Assembly: GCF_015471405.1 (NCBI RefSeq)
Contig: NZ_BLVZ01000011.1
Coordinates: forward strand, 169,362-233,361
Source of the DNA: Pseudomonas cichorii
GTDB lineage: Bacteria; Pseudomonadota; Gammaproteobacteria; Pseudomonadales; Pseudomonadaceae
Reading direction: 5' to 3'
DNA length: 64,000 bases
Numbering within the stretch: position 1 is the stretch's first letter; every line of letters starts with the position of its first letter. Made by a program: the position numbers and the translations under genes. Positions 18,520-28,183 of this stretch are shown piece by piece. The notes beneath the pieces were generated by a model that was not told the DNA's origin, did no database searches, and was given only the letters and a program-made list of their open reading frames with translations.

Positions 18520-19368
18520 TTACCCGAGCAACGCCGCATACCCCGCACGATAATCCGTATACTTCGGCGCCCAACCCAGCGCCCGCGCTCTGGCATTGCT
18601 GCATCGCTTGCTGCCCACGCGCTGCACGCTGACATCTTCGGACCATTCGGTCACACCCAGATATTCGCGAATCCAGGCCACTACATCGGCCAGCGCCGCC
18701 GGATCGTCATCGACGCCAAGATAGCAATCCTCAAGCGCCACCCCGCGCGCATCGGCCTGAAGCAGAAAAGCCAGCAAACCCGCTGCGTCGTCAGCATGAA
18801 TGCGATTGGCATAGACCGGCGGGTCGACCCGCACACTATGGCCCTGACGAACACGATTGGAGAGATCGTTGCGACCGGGGCCGTAGATCCCCGTCAAACG
18901 CACGACCGTGGCAGGCCAGCCGCTGTTGAGGGCGACCTGTTCGGCTTCCAGCATCACCGTGCCGGAAAAACCCGAGGGCTCGGTTGCCGAGGCCTCATCG
19001 ACCCATTCGCCATGCTGCTGCCCGTAAACACCGCTGCTGGAGACAAACACAACCCGCCTGGGCTGCTGACCGTGCTGCTTCATCCAGTGCAACACATGAG
19101 ACAAGCCCTCGACATAGGCGCGTCGGTAGCCGTATTCGTCCCTTTGCGTGGGTGTGGCGCAATAAACCAGATAATCGATAGTATCCGTCGGCCAGTCCTG
19201 CGGCTCCAGCCAGTCGAACAGATCGCCCTTTACCGGAATCACGCCTTCAGGCAACTGTGATGTATCACGCCGCAAGCCATGGACGCGCCATTCAAGAGGC
19301 AGCAATCGAGTGGCCAGACGAGCGCCTATATCGCCGCAACCGGCGATCAAAAGGGATGGTGCAGACAC
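18520..19368 (-). CDS. NAD(P)-dependent SDR/epimerase family protein (YeeZ-like)
   Basis: 282 residues from a GTG at 19368, chosen because TGGAGG lies 6 nt before it on the minus strand. The longer frame from 19401 has no such site. N-terminal Rossmann motif LLIAGCGDIGARLA has the G-x-G-x-x-G dinucleotide-binding pattern. VSSSGVYGQQHGEWVDE is in the position of the extended-SDR S-Y region, and VVRLTGIYGPGRNDL is also typical. Proteins like this (YeeZ of E. coli) are atypical short-chain dehydrogenases of unknown substrate. It is divergent from exbB. Confidence 0.85.
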   Translation of the reverse strand: MSAPSLLIAGCGDIGARLATRLLPLEWRVHGLRRDTSQLPEGVIPVKGDLFDWLEPQDWPTDTIDYLVYCATPTQRDEYGYRRAYVEGLSHVLHWMKQHGQQPRRVVFVSSSGVYGQQHGEWVDEASATEPSGFSGTVMLEAEQVALNSGWPATVVRLTGIYGPGRNDLSNRVRQGHSVRVDPPVYANRIHADDAAGLLAFLLQADARGVALEDCYLGVDDDPAALADVVAWIREYLGVTEWSEDVSVQRVGSKRCSNARARALGWAPKYTDYRAGYAALLG

Positions 19369-19575
19369 CTGATACCTCCACATGACAACGAATAAGGCCA
19401 AAAAATAATCAGGAATAAAGCAGCCTGATGTTATTTATTGAAAAAAAGATACATTATTACTTCTGCTAACAAGAACGATTTGCAATAATACCCGTCCATT
19501 TGTTCCCGCACTCCCGTCGAGCCTATAACGCGACGTCCCGGAACAACCATTATTTCCATTTCAGGTCAGGCCAGC

Positions 19576-20535
19576 ATGACACGCATTCAATCACCCGCTT
19601 CGCCAACCAAGCTACCTCGCCTGCCGCGTGCATGGCGTGGTGTGGCTGCCCTTGTGTTGAGCCTGATGCTCGCACCTGTCGCTCTCGCTGACCAATCGGC
19701 ACCGGCCGCTCAGGCACCTCAAGCCGCTGCCGCTGCTCCAGCCGCCACCGCGCCTGCAACCCAGCCAGAAGCCGTTGCACCTGTCGACACCCTGGAGCCT
19801 GTCGTTGAAGAAGCCGGCCTGGGCATGGCTCACGATCTGTCGCCATGGGGCATGTACCAGAACGCCGACATCGTCGTCAAAGCGGTCATGATCGGTCTGG
19901 TCATCGCTTCGATCATTACCTGGACCATCTGGATCGCCAAGGGTTTCGAGCTGCTGGGCGCCAAGCGTCGTCTGCGCGTTGAAATCGCTGGCCTGAAAAA
20001 GGCCCGCTCCCTGAGCGACGCCAGCCAGAGCGCCAACAAGGAGGGCACCCTGGCTCACCTGCTGGTCCATGACGCACTGGAAGAAATGCGCCTCTCTGCC
20101 AACAGCCGCGAGCGCGAAGGTATCAAGGAGCGTGTCAGCTTCCGTCTGGAGCGTCTGGTTGCTGCCTGTGGCCGCAACATGAGCAACGGCACCGGCATGC
20201 TCGCCACCATCGGTTCGACGGCTCCCTTCGTCGGCCTGTTCGGTACCGTGTGGGGCATCATGAACAGCTTCATCGGCATCGCCAAGACCCAGACCACCAA
20301 CCTGGCAGTGGTTGCACCCGGCATCGCCGAAGCCCTGCTGGCAACAGCACTCGGTCTGGTTGCAGCGATTCCGGCAGTCGTTATCTACAACGTCTTCGCC
20401 CGCTCCATCGCTGGCTACAAGGCTCAGGTTTCGGACGCTTCCGCCCAGGTTCTGCTGCTGGTCAGCCGCGACCTGGATCACCTGCCGGAAAGCGATCGCA
20501 ACCAACAGCAACCGCACATGGTAAAGGTGGGCTAA
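19576..20535 (+). CDS. exbB: TonB-system proton channel subunit ExbB
   Basis: 319 residues. A signal-peptide-like start (to ~38, LVLSLMLAPVALA) is followed by an Ala/Pro-rich periplasmic stretch and three TM helices (~95-118, ~215-240, ~255-280). The conserved block is MLATIGSTAPFVGLFGTVWGIMNSFIGIA and the MotA/TolQ-like GIAEALLATALGLVAAIPAVV. ExbB forms the pentameric inner-membrane channel that with ExbD uses proton-motive force to energise TonB for siderophore, haem or vitamin uptake. The long N-terminal extension is common in pseudomonad ExbB. It is the first gene of exbB-exbD-tonB; only 3 nt separate it from exbD. Iron regulation is expected, but no convincing Fur box was found upstream. 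Confidence 0.95.
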   Translation: MTRIQSPASPTKLPRLPRAWRGVAALVLSLMLAPVALADQSAPAAQAPQAAAAAPAATAPATQPEAVAPVDTLEPVVEEAGLGMAHDLSPWGMYQNADIVVKAVMIGLVIASIITWTIWIAKGFELLGAKRRLRVEIAGLKKARSLSDASQSANKEGTLAHLLVHDALEEMRLSANSREREGIKERVSFRLERLVAACGRNMSNGTGMLATIGSTAPFVGLFGTVWGIMNSFIGIAKTQTTNLAVVAPGIAEALLATALGLVAAIPAVVIYNVFARSIAGYKAQVSDASAQVLLLVSRDLDHLPESDRNQQQPHMVKVG

Positions 20536-20538
20536 GAC

Positions 20539-20960
<422 letters not shown>

Positions 20961-20964
<4 letters not shown>

Positions 20965-21707
20965 TCACTACGCGCCAAAAACTGACGCGCTATAGCGGTA
21001 GTCTGTTGTTGGTGCTGGCTGTGCATGCCATCGCGGTCATCGTCGCACTCCGGTGGCCGGCATCACAGGCTATCGAGTTGCCACCGGCCGCCATGATGGT
21101 CGAACTGGCACCGTTGCCCGAGCCCGCACCGCCACCACCGCCCAAGGTCGTTCAGCCGCCGCAACCTCCAGCGCCGGAAGAGGAAATTCCTCTGCCTGAA
21201 CTGGTCGAGGCGCCAAAGCCGGAAATCGCGGTTCCCAAGAAAGTGGAAAAGCCCAAGCCAAAACCGCAGCCGCCAAAGCCGCAGAAGAAGCCTGAGCCAC
21301 CGCAGGAAAAGCCTGCCGATGAAAAGCCGGTGGACACGCCGCCAACAACGGCCCCTCCTGCAAAATCGGCTGCACCGACGCCGCCTAGCCCGCCGTCTCC
21401 ACCCAGCACGGCATTGCCAAGCTGGCAGAGCGACCTGCTGAGGCACTTGAGCAAGTACAAGAAGTACCCTGAAGATGCTCGCCGTCGCGGCATGCAAGGG
21501 GTCGCCCGTCTGCGCTTCGTGGTCGATGCGGAAGGCAACGTCCTTTCCTACTCGATTGCCAGCACTTCAGGCAGTCCGGCACTGGACCGAGCCACCATGG
21601 AGATGATCCGTCGTGCTCAACCGTTGCCTAAACCGCCAGCGGAAACACTGAACAACGGCACGATCGAAATCCTGGCACCTTTCGTTTATTCCCTGGATAA
21701 ACGCTGA
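20961..21707 (+). CDS. tonB: Energy transducer TonB
   Basis: 248 residues. An N-terminal TM anchor (YSGSLLLVLAVHAIAVIVALRW, with the conserved histidine in the helix) precedes a long Pro/Glu/Lys-rich spacer (~45-150, PEPAPPPPPKVVQPPQPP and Lys-Pro repeats) that spans the periplasm. The C-terminal TonB domain (~160-248) has YPEDARRRGMQGVARLRFVVDAEGNV and LDRATMEMIRRAQPLP. It couples the ExbBD motor to outer-membrane TonB-dependent receptors. The start codon overlaps the exbD stop. Confidence 0.95.
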
Positions 21708-21799
21708 ATAACACTTTTGTTACTCATGAGTGCTTCTGATAACGTGCGTCTATCGATTGCACCCGCTATGCTGGGTCCGCAACTTCATGGACGCACGTT

Positions 21800-22723
21800 A
21801 TGACCCTTACAGAATTGCGCTATATCGTTACGCTTGCTCAGGAACAGCACTTCGGCCACGCTGCCGAACGCTGTCACGTCAGCCAGCCCACGCTCTCGGT
21901 GGGCGTGAAAAAGCTTGAAGATGAACTTGGTGTGCTGATTTTCGAGCGCAGCAAGAGTGCTGTACGTCTAACGCCTGTCGGTGAAGGCATCGTTGCCCAG
22001 GCCCAGAAGGTACTGGAACAGGCACAAGGCATCCGCGAGCTGGCACAGGCGGGCAAGAATCAGCTGACAGCACCACTCAAGGTCGGCGCGATCTACACCG
22101 TTGGCCCCTACCTGTTTCCGCATCTGATTCCGCAACTGCACCGGGTCGCCCCGCAAATGCCGTTGTACATCGAAGAGAACTTCACTCACGTGCTGCGCGA
22201 CAAACTGCGCAACGGTGAGCTGGACGCGGTCATCATCGCCTTGCCATTCAACGAAGCCGATGTGTTGACCCTGCCACTCTACGACGAGCCCTTCTCGGTT
22301 CTGATGCCAGCCAACCATCCATGGACCCAGAAAGAGTCCATCGATGCCTCGGCATTGAACGACAAGAGCCTGCTGTTGCTAGGTGAAGGTCACTGCTTCC
22401 GCGATCAGGTCCTGGAAGCCTGCCCGACGCTGACCAAAGGCGGCGAAGGTGCCAAGCACACGACGGTGGAATCCAGCTCTCTGGAAACCATTCGCCATAT
22501 GGTCGCTTCCGGTCTCGGGATCTCGATCCTGCCGCTGTCGGCCGTGGACAGCCATCACTATGCACCCGGCGTGATCGAGGTTCGCCCACTGACAGCACCT
22601 GTACCTTTCCGTACGGTCGCTATCGCATGGCGCGCCAGTTTCCCGAGGCCCAAGGCAATCGAGATTCTTGCTGACTCTGTACGCCTGTGTTCCGTGGCTC
22701 GTCCAAAAACAGAAGCAAGCTAG
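21800..22723 (+). CDS. oxyR: Peroxide-sensing LysR regulator OxyR
   Basis: 307 residues. The N-terminal winged HTH is MTLTELRYIVTLAQEQHFGHAAERCHVSQ-type. The effector domain carries the redox pair C199 and C208 (EGHCFRDQVLEACP), the same spacing and numbering as E. coli OxyR, so peroxide-driven disulfide switching is expected. Targets in Pseudomonas include katB, ahpCF and recG. The gene is followed after 10 nt by recG, an order conserved in Pseudomonas. The ribosome site before ATG 21800 is weak. Confidence 0.95.
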   Translation: MTLTELRYIVTLAQEQHFGHAAERCHVSQPTLSVGVKKLEDELGVLIFERSKSAVRLTPVGEGIVAQAQKVLEQAQGIRELAQAGKNQLTAPLKVGAIYTVGPYLFPHLIPQLHRVAPQMPLYIEENFTHVLRDKLRNGELDAVIIALPFNEADVLTLPLYDEPFSVLMPANHPWTQKESIDASALNDKSLLLLGEGHCFRDQVLEACPTLTKGGEGAKHTTVESSSLETIRHMVASGLGISILPLSAVDSHHYAPGVIEVRPLTAPVPFRTVAIAWRASFPRPKAIEILADSVRLCSVARPKTEAS

Positions 22724-22733
22724 GCAGAGAAAA

Positions 22734-24809
22734 ATGAGCGAGCTTTCCAAAGTCTCGGTCACGGCGCTCAAGGGTGTCGGCGAGGCCATGGCTGAAAAGC
22801 TGGCAAAGGTGGGCCTGGAAAACCTGCAGGATGTGTTGTTTCACCTGCCGCTGCGTTATCAGGACCGGACCCGTGTTGTCCCTATCGGCGCGCTACGCCC
22901 CGGCCAGGATGCGGTGATCGAAGGCGTGGTCAGCGGCGCCGATGTGGTCATGGGCAAACGCCGCAGCCTGCTGGTGCGGCTGGGTGACGGAACAGGCGTT
23001 GTCAGCCTGCGCTTCTATCACTTCAGCAACGCCCAGAAGGAAGGCATGAAGCGCGGGACTCACCTGCGCTGCTTTGGCGAAGCCAGACCCGGCGCCTCAG
23101 GCCTGGAAATCTATCACCCGGAATACCGGGCACTGACCGGTGATGAACCCGCTCCCGTGGAGCAGACGCTCACCCCGATCTATCCGACCACCGAAGGCCT
23201 GACCCAGCAACGCCTGCGCCAACTCTGCCAGCAAAGCCTGGCAATGCTCGGCCCCAAAAGCCTGCCGGACTGGCTGCCCGAAGAGCTGGCCCGCGACTAT
23301 CAACTGGCTCCGCTGGACGATGCGATTCGCTATCTGCACCACCCGCCCGCCGATGCCGATATCGAAGAACTCTCGCTGGGCCATCACTGGGCGCAACACC
23401 GCCTGGCCTTTGAAGAGTTGCTGACCCATCAGCTTTCCCAGCAACGCCTGCGTGAAAGCCTGCGCGCGCAACATGCACCGGCTCTGCCGCTGGCGAAAAA
23501 GCTGCCGAAACAGTTTCTAGCCAACCTCGGCTTTCCGCCCACCGGCGCACAGCAGCGCGTGGGCAAGGAAGTCGCCTACGACCTCAGCCAGCCGGAACCC
23601 ATGCTGCGCCTGATTCAGGGCGATGTGGGCGCGGGCAAGACCGTGGTCGCCGCACTGGCGGCCCTGCAAGCGCTGGAAGCCGGTTATCAGGTGGCCTTGA
23701 TGGCGCCCACCGAAATCCTCGCCGAGCAGCACTACATCAACTTCCAGCGCTGGCTTGAACCTCTGGGCGTCGGAGTCGCGTGGCTGGCCGGCAAGCTCAA
23801 GGGCAAGGCACGCGCCACCTCGCTGGAACAGATCGCCAGCGGCACGCCCATGGTGGTGGGCACTCATGCCCTGTTCCAGGACGAAGTGCAGTTCAAGAAT
23901 CTGGCGCTGGTCATCATCGACGAGCAGCACCGTTTCGGCGTCCAGCAGCGCCTGGCCCTGCGCAAGAAAGGCGTTGGCGGCATGATGTGCCCACATCAAT
24001 TGATCATGACCGCGACTCCCATTCCGCGCACCCTGGCCATGAGCGCCTACGCGGATCTGGATACCTCGATCCTTGACGAACTGCCTCCGGGCCGAACACC
24101 GGTCAACACCGTACTGGTAGCCGACAGCCGTCGCATCGAAGTCATCGAGCGGGTGCGCGCAGCCTGCGCAGAAGGTCGCCAGGCCTATTGGGTCTGTACG
24201 CTGATCGAAGAGTCCGAAGAACTGACCTGCAAGGCCGCCGAGACGTCATTCGAGGAACTGAGCAGCGCACTGGGCGAGCTTCGTGTCGGGCTGATCCACG
24301 GACGCATGAAGCCTGCGGAAAAAGCCGCCATCATGGCCGAGTTCAAACAGGGTGCTCTGCAATTGCTGGTGGCGACGACGGTCATTGAAGTCGGCGTCGA
24401 TGTTCCCAATGCCAGCCTGATGATCATCGAAAACCCCGAACGCCTCGGACTTGCCCAACTTCACCAGTTACGCGGGCGTGTCGGACGCGGCAGCGCCGTC
24501 AGCCATTGCGTGCTGCTCTACCATCCGCCGCTTTCACAAGTCGGCCGTCAACGTCTGGGCATCATGCGTGAAACCAACGACGGTTTTGTCATCGCTGAAA
24601 AGGACCTGGAATTGCGTGGTCCGGGTGAAATGTTAGGAACCCGACAAACGGGCCTCCTGCAGTTCAAGGTGGCTGATCTAATGCGTGATGCCGATTTGCT
24701 ACCTGCCGTGCGAGATGCGGCCCACGCGCTTTTGGAGCGTTGGCCACAGCATGTCAGCCCCTTGCTCGAACGCTGGTTGAGGCATGGTCAGCAGTACGGT
24801 CAGGTGTGA
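22734..24809 (+). CDS. recG: ATP-dependent DNA helicase RecG
   Basis: 691 residues from the ATG at 22734, placed 10 nt after oxyR. The frame extends upstream into oxyR to 22668, but MSELSKVSVTALKGVGEAMAEKL is the family start. The N-terminal wedge/OB region (~60-160, VVSLRFYHF) binds branched DNA. The helicase core has GDVGAGKTVVA (Walker A), a DEQH box, MTATPIPRTLAM and QLHQLRGRVGRG. RecG remodels stalled forks and Holliday-junction-like structures. In P. aeruginosa it is needed for OxyR-dependent promoter function, which matches the coupling with oxyR. Confidence 0.97.
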   Translation: MSELSKVSVTALKGVGEAMAEKLAKVGLENLQDVLFHLPLRYQDRTRVVPIGALRPGQDAVIEGVVSGADVVMGKRRSLLVRLGDGTGVVSLRFYHFSNAQKEGMKRGTHLRCFGEARPGASGLEIYHPEYRALTGDEPAPVEQTLTPIYPTTEGLTQQRLRQLCQQSLAMLGPKSLPDWLPEELARDYQLAPLDDAIRYLHHPPADADIEELSLGHHWAQHRLAFEELLTHQLSQQRLRESLRAQHAPALPLAKKLPKQFLANLGFPPTGAQQRVGKEVAYDLSQPEPMLRLIQGDVGAGKTVVAALAALQALEAGYQVALMAPTEILAEQHYINFQRWLEPLGVGVAWLAGKLKGKARATSLEQIASGTPMVVGTHALFQDEVQFKNLALVIIDEQHRFGVQQRLALRKKGVGGMMCPHQLIMTATPIPRTLAMSAYADLDTSILDELPPGRTPVNTVLVADSRRIEVIERVRAACAEGRQAYWVCTLIEESEELTCKAAETSFEELSSALGELRVGLIHGRMKPAEKAAIMAEFKQGALQLLVATTVIEVGVDVPNASLMIIENPERLGLAQLHQLRGRVGRGSAVSHCVLLYHPPLSQVGRQRLGIMRETNDGFVIAEKDLELRGPGEMLGTRQTGLLQFKVADLMRDADLLPAVRDAAHALLERWPQHVSPLLERWLRHGQQYGQV

Positions 24810-24895
24810 CGCAGGCAACGCTTTGGGAAGCCCATGCGGCCCAAAACAAATAAGGTAGTTATACTGCCGGCAATGTAGGAATACGGACAAAGACC

Positions 24896-26293
24896 ATGAC
24901 AGAAGTTGCCCACGTCGATGACTCTCACCAAGCCCCGTCGGTAATCCGGCAACTGCTTGAAAAACTGGCCATCCGCTATAACGAAGTCGTGGATGACGCG
25001 AGCCTGCCAGCATCGCGCAAAGTCCAGGCCGCGTTGGTCGAAGACGCTGTTGGCGCACTGCTGATTCTGTTCCCGCAAAGCCAGTTGCTGGACCTCAACC
25101 GGATCACCGAGCTGACGGGCCGCCAATTGACAGCCGTCCCGCATGATCGCCTCCTGCGCATGCTCGCCAAACACAATCTGCATGCCCTGCCAGGTCTTCC
25201 AGCCCTGACCAGTTCTCCTTGCCTTTATGACGACCGTCTCCTGCAAGAGCCCGCGCTACTGATTGGCTCAGGCGAACCGGGCGTGCTGCTCGAAATCAAC
25301 AGCGAAGACTTCAAAGGCATGCTGAGCAAGGCCAGTGCGGCGCATTTTGGCGAACTGCTGAGCGGCATCCACCCCAACCTTGATCGTCCCGATGACGATC
25401 GCGAGGAAATCACCCAGGCCATGCATGCCTTCACGGCACGGCGCATCCAGCAACGTCTGGAAGCAACCCTGGAAATTCCGCCTCTGGCTGGCACGGCGCA
25501 GAAGATCATCAAGCTGCGTGTCGACCCCGATGCAACTATCGATGACATTACCGGCGTGGTTGAAACCGACCCGGCACTGGCCGCACAGGTCGTGAGCTGG
25601 GCTGCTTCGCCTTACTACGCATCGACAGGCAAGATCCGCTCGGTCGAAGACGCCATCGTCCGCGTGCTGGGTTTCGATCTGGTCATCAACCTCGCGTTGG
25701 GCCTGGCGCTGGGCAAGACCCTGAGCCTGCCCAAGGATCATCCGCAGCAGACAACGCCTTACTGGCAGCAGTCGATCTATACAGCCGCTGTCATCGAGGG
25801 CCTGACCCGCGCCATCCCGCGCGCCAAACGCCCAGAAGGCGGCCTGACCTATCTGGCCGGCTTGCTGCACAACTTCGGCTACCTGCTGCTGGCCCACGTG
25901 TTCCCGCCTCACTTCTCGCTGATCTGCCGTCAGCTTGAGGTAAACCCGCACCTGCATCACAGCTATGTAGAGCATCATTTGCTGGGCATCAGCCGCGAGC
26001 AGATCGGTGCCTGGCTGATGCGTTACTGGGACATGCCGGACGAATTGTCCACCGCATTGCGCTTCCAGCATGACCCTTACTACGCGGGCAAGCATTGTGA
26101 ATATGCCAACCTGATTTATCTGGCTGTGCGCTTGTTGCGCACCAACGGCATCGGCTCAGGCCCACAGCAGGAAATCCCGGACGAGTTGTTCGAGCGCCTG
26201 GGCCTGACCCGGGAAAAGGCCAACGAATCTGTCAGAAAGGTTCTGGAAGCCGAAGTCATGCTGCGTGAGCTGGCGTCTCAGTTCGCCCAGTGA
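24896..26293 (+). CDS. YbaK-like aminoacyl-tRNA deacylase domain fused to HDOD domain
   Basis: 465 residues. The N-terminal ~160 residues (VIRQLLEKLAIRYNEVVDD, DRLLRMLAKHNLHALPGLPAL, LLQEPALLIGSGEPGVLLEI) resemble YbaK/ProX-type editing domains that remove mischarged amino acids from tRNA. From ~195 an HDOD domain follows (LEIPPLAGTAQKIIKLRVDPDATIDDI, VVETDPALAAQVVSWAASP, SVEDAIVRVLGFDLVINLALGLALG, YLAGLLHNFGYLLLAHVFP). HDOD domains are degenerate HD folds used in signalling. The fusion is found across Pseudomonas. Whether the editing domain is active cannot be told. The cell role is unknown. Confidence 0.85.
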   Translation: MTEVAHVDDSHQAPSVIRQLLEKLAIRYNEVVDDASLPASRKVQAALVEDAVGALLILFPQSQLLDLNRITELTGRQLTAVPHDRLLRMLAKHNLHALPGLPALTSSPCLYDDRLLQEPALLIGSGEPGVLLEINSEDFKGMLSKASAAHFGELLSGIHPNLDRPDDDREEITQAMHAFTARRIQQRLEATLEIPPLAGTAQKIIKLRVDPDATIDDITGVVETDPALAAQVVSWAASPYYASTGKIRSVEDAIVRVLGFDLVINLALGLALGKTLSLPKDHPQQTTPYWQQSIYTAAVIEGLTRAIPRAKRPEGGLTYLAGLLHNFGYLLLAHVFPPHFSLICRQLEVNPHLHHSYVEHHLLGISREQIGAWLMRYWDMPDELSTALRFQHDPYYAGKHCEYANLIYLAVRLLRTNGIGSGPQQEIPDELFERLGLTREKANESVRKVLEAEVMLRELASQFAQ

Positions 26294-26301
26294 TCGGCCT
26301 T

Positions 26302-26356
26302 TTCGCGAATGAATTTGCTCCTGTGCAGACTGTGCGGGAGCAAATTTATTCGCGAA
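26302..26356. repeat. REP-like inverted repeat, copy 1
   Basis: TTCGCGAATGAATTTGCTCC (26302-26321) is followed after 15 nt by GGAGCAAATTTATTCGCGAA (26337-26356), its reverse complement with one mismatch. The same arm recurs at 56541 and 60200-60280. It lies 9 nt after the HDOD-fusion stop and may also act as a transcript-end hairpin. Confidence 0.85.
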
Positions 26357-26467
26357 TCCTGTTCAACATTGAAAGGTAAGTGAAAGCTTCTGCAATTAGG
26401 ATCACCTCACCACCGGCAAAAGACCGGCTAGCCAGGAAACGTGCTCAACGCACTTTCAGGCCCAATT

Positions 26468-26479
26468 AACAAAAATAAA
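26468..26479 (+). promoter_or_regulatory. Hfq/Crc-type A-rich (CA) motif in the citrate-carrier leader
   Basis: AACAAAAATAAA reads as four successive A-A-N triplets (AAC AAA AAT AAA). It contains two overlapping matches to AANAANAA, the catabolite-activity motif bound by Hfq with Crc in Pseudomonas carbon catabolite repression. It lies 12 nt before a short ORF at 26491 and ~130 nt before the transporter start. Citrate carriers are plausible Crc targets; function is inferred. Confidence 0.5.
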
Positions 26480-26490
26480 TGGTGATTCCG

Positions 26491-26559
26491 ATGTTTGCTC
26501 CGACCCCGATCTACACCCTCCTTGCGCCTCCTCTCCACGTATTGCCCCTGCTGAGCTGA
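26491..26559 (+). CDS. Possible 22-residue leader ORF before the citrate carrier
   Basis: ATG at 26491 opens a 22-codon frame (MFAPTPIYTLLAPPLHVLPL and two more residues) ending in TGA at 26557-26559. It is preceded by GGTGA and the A-rich motif at 26468-26479. It is proline- and leucine-rich and ends 49 nt before the transporter start. It could be a regulatory leader or chance; no family is known to me. Confidence 0.3.
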   Translation: MFAPTPIYTLLAPPLHVLPLLS

Positions 26560-26608
26560 TTTCGTTCGATTCATCGTTCCGTAGCCGTATTACGTCTGGA
26601 GAATTCCT

Positions 26609-27916
26609 ATGTTGACTTTCCTTGGCTTCGCCATGGTTATTGCGTTCATGTACCTGATCATGAGCAAACGCATGACTGCGCTGATTGCCCTGATTATCGT
26701 ACCGATCATTTTTGCCCTGTTTGGCGGCTTCGGCCCGCAGATTGGCCCGATGATGCTGGCTGGCATCACCAAGCTGGCGCCAACCGGCGTCATGCTGATG
26801 TTCGCAATTCTCTACTTCGCCCTGATGATCGACTCGGGCCTGTTCGACCCGGCCGTGCGCAAGATCCTGAAAATGGTGAAAGGCGACCCGATGCGCATTT
26901 CGGTCGGCACTGCCGTACTGGCGCTGGTGGTTTCCCTGGACGGTGACGGCGCGACCACTTACATGATCTGCGTCGCAGCCATGCTGCCGCTCTACAGCCG
27001 TGTCGGCATGAGCCCGCGCATCATGGCTGGCCTGATCATTCTGGCTGGCGGCGTGATGAACATGACGCCATGGGGCGGCCCTACCGCTCGCGCAGCCAGC
27101 GCCCTGCATGTCGATGCCTCGGATATTTTCGTACCGATGATCCCTGCCATGCTGGCCGGTGTGGTCGCGATCCTGGTCATTGCCTACTTCTACGGCAAAC
27201 GTGAACGTGCCCGTCTGGGTGAACTGCATCTGCAAGGCGATGAAATCGATCACAGCGAAATCAGTGTTTCGCAGTTCCCGGATGCCCGTCGTCCGAAAAT
27301 GATCTGGTTCAACGGTGCCCTGACGCTGGCGCTGATGGTCGCCCTGATGATGAGCCTGCTGCCTCTGCCAGTGCTGTTCATGATCGCGTTCAGTATCGCG
27401 ATGATCATCAACTACCCGAAACTTCAGGACCAGAAGGACCGCGTTGCAGCCCACGCTGGCAGTGTTCTGTCCGTCGTCGGCCTGATCTTCGCCGCCGGTA
27501 TCTTCACCGGCATCCTGACCGGCACCGGCATGGTCGACGCCATGTCGAAAAGCCTGCTGGCTGTGATCCCGGAAGCGATGGGGCCTTACCTGGCGGTCAT
27601 CACTGCACTGGCGAGCATGCCGTTCACCTTCTTCATGTCCAACGATGCGTTCTACTTCGGCGTACTGCCGGTGCTCTCTGAAGCAGCAGCCCACTACGGC
27701 ATCACCCCGGTGGAAATGGCTCGCGCCTCGATCGTCGGCCAACCGGTTCACCTGCTCAGCCCACTGGTTCCATCGACCTATCTGCTGGTTGCACTGGCCG
27801 GTATCGACTTTGGCGATCACCAGCGCTTCACCCTGAAATGGGCGATCCTGGTCTGCATCTGCATCCTGATCGCTGCACTGCTGATGGGTATTTTCCCGCT
27901 GGTCAGCAGCGTTTAA
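26609..27916 (+). CDS. CitMHS family citrate-metal:proton symporter
   Basis: 435 residues with about twelve hydrophobic segments. CitMHS features are MLTFLGFAMVIAFMYLIMSKR, the conserved loop VVSLDGDGATTYMI, AGGVMNMTPWGGPTARAAS, the cytoplasmic loop YFYGKRERARLGEL and FFMSNDAFYFGVLPVL. CitMHS proteins import citrate complexed with divalent metals (Mg, Ca and others) with protons. TCTGGAG precedes ATG 26609. The long leader contains a Crc-type motif and a short ORF. A 12-bp hairpin follows the stop. The metal preference cannot be predicted. Confidence 0.92.
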   Translation: MLTFLGFAMVIAFMYLIMSKRMTALIALIIVPIIFALFGGFGPQIGPMMLAGITKLAPTGVMLMFAILYFALMIDSGLFDPAVRKILKMVKGDPMRISVGTAVLALVVSLDGDGATTYMICVAAMLPLYSRVGMSPRIMAGLIILAGGVMNMTPWGGPTARAASALHVDASDIFVPMIPAMLAGVVAILVIAYFYGKRERARLGELHLQGDEIDHSEISVSQFPDARRPKMIWFNGALTLALMVALMMSLLPLPVLFMIAFSIAMIINYPKLQDQKDRVAAHAGSVLSVVGLIFAAGIFTGILTGTGMVDAMSKSLLAVIPEAMGPYLAVITALASMPFTFFMSNDAFYFGVLPVLSEAAAHYGITPVEMARASIVGQPVHLLSPLVPSTYLLVALAGIDFGDHQRFTLKWAILVCICILIAALLMGIFPLVSSV

Positions 27917-27929
27917 TCAAGCAGTGCTC

Positions 27930-27959
27930 CCCGCCGCCAACCTGACCGTTGGCGGCGGG
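27930..27959 (+). terminator. Strong hairpin after the CitMHS gene
   Basis: CCCGCCGCCAAC (27930-27941) and GTTGGCGGCGGG (27948-27959) form a perfect 12-bp stem with loop CTGACC. No T tract follows on the plus strand, so it may be a factor-dependent terminator or 3'-end stabiliser. Confidence 0.65.
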
Positions 27960-28183
27960 CACCAGTCAGAAAAGACATATTCCTTGTCGCTGTCCTGATA
28001 GCGACGTCAATACACTGATTTATGACAGTTTTATTTCAATAGATCAGTGCCTATGCGATGCTGGCGCCAAGGCCAAAGGCCGACTAAAAGCTTTAGTAGA
28101 GCGTCATAAAAAATTTCCGCTCGCTACACGCTGCACCTTCAATCCTTTGCCCTGAATGGGGCACGTCTCAGGGGGCTTTCAGT

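Noticed and set aside
19402..19575. Possible Fur box before exbB-exbD-tonB
   Set aside because: The region is A+T rich and contains GATACATTATT and GCAATAATA, but no 19-nt window aligned well with GATAATGATAATCATTATC. Iron control remains likely from the gene function, not from a visible site.
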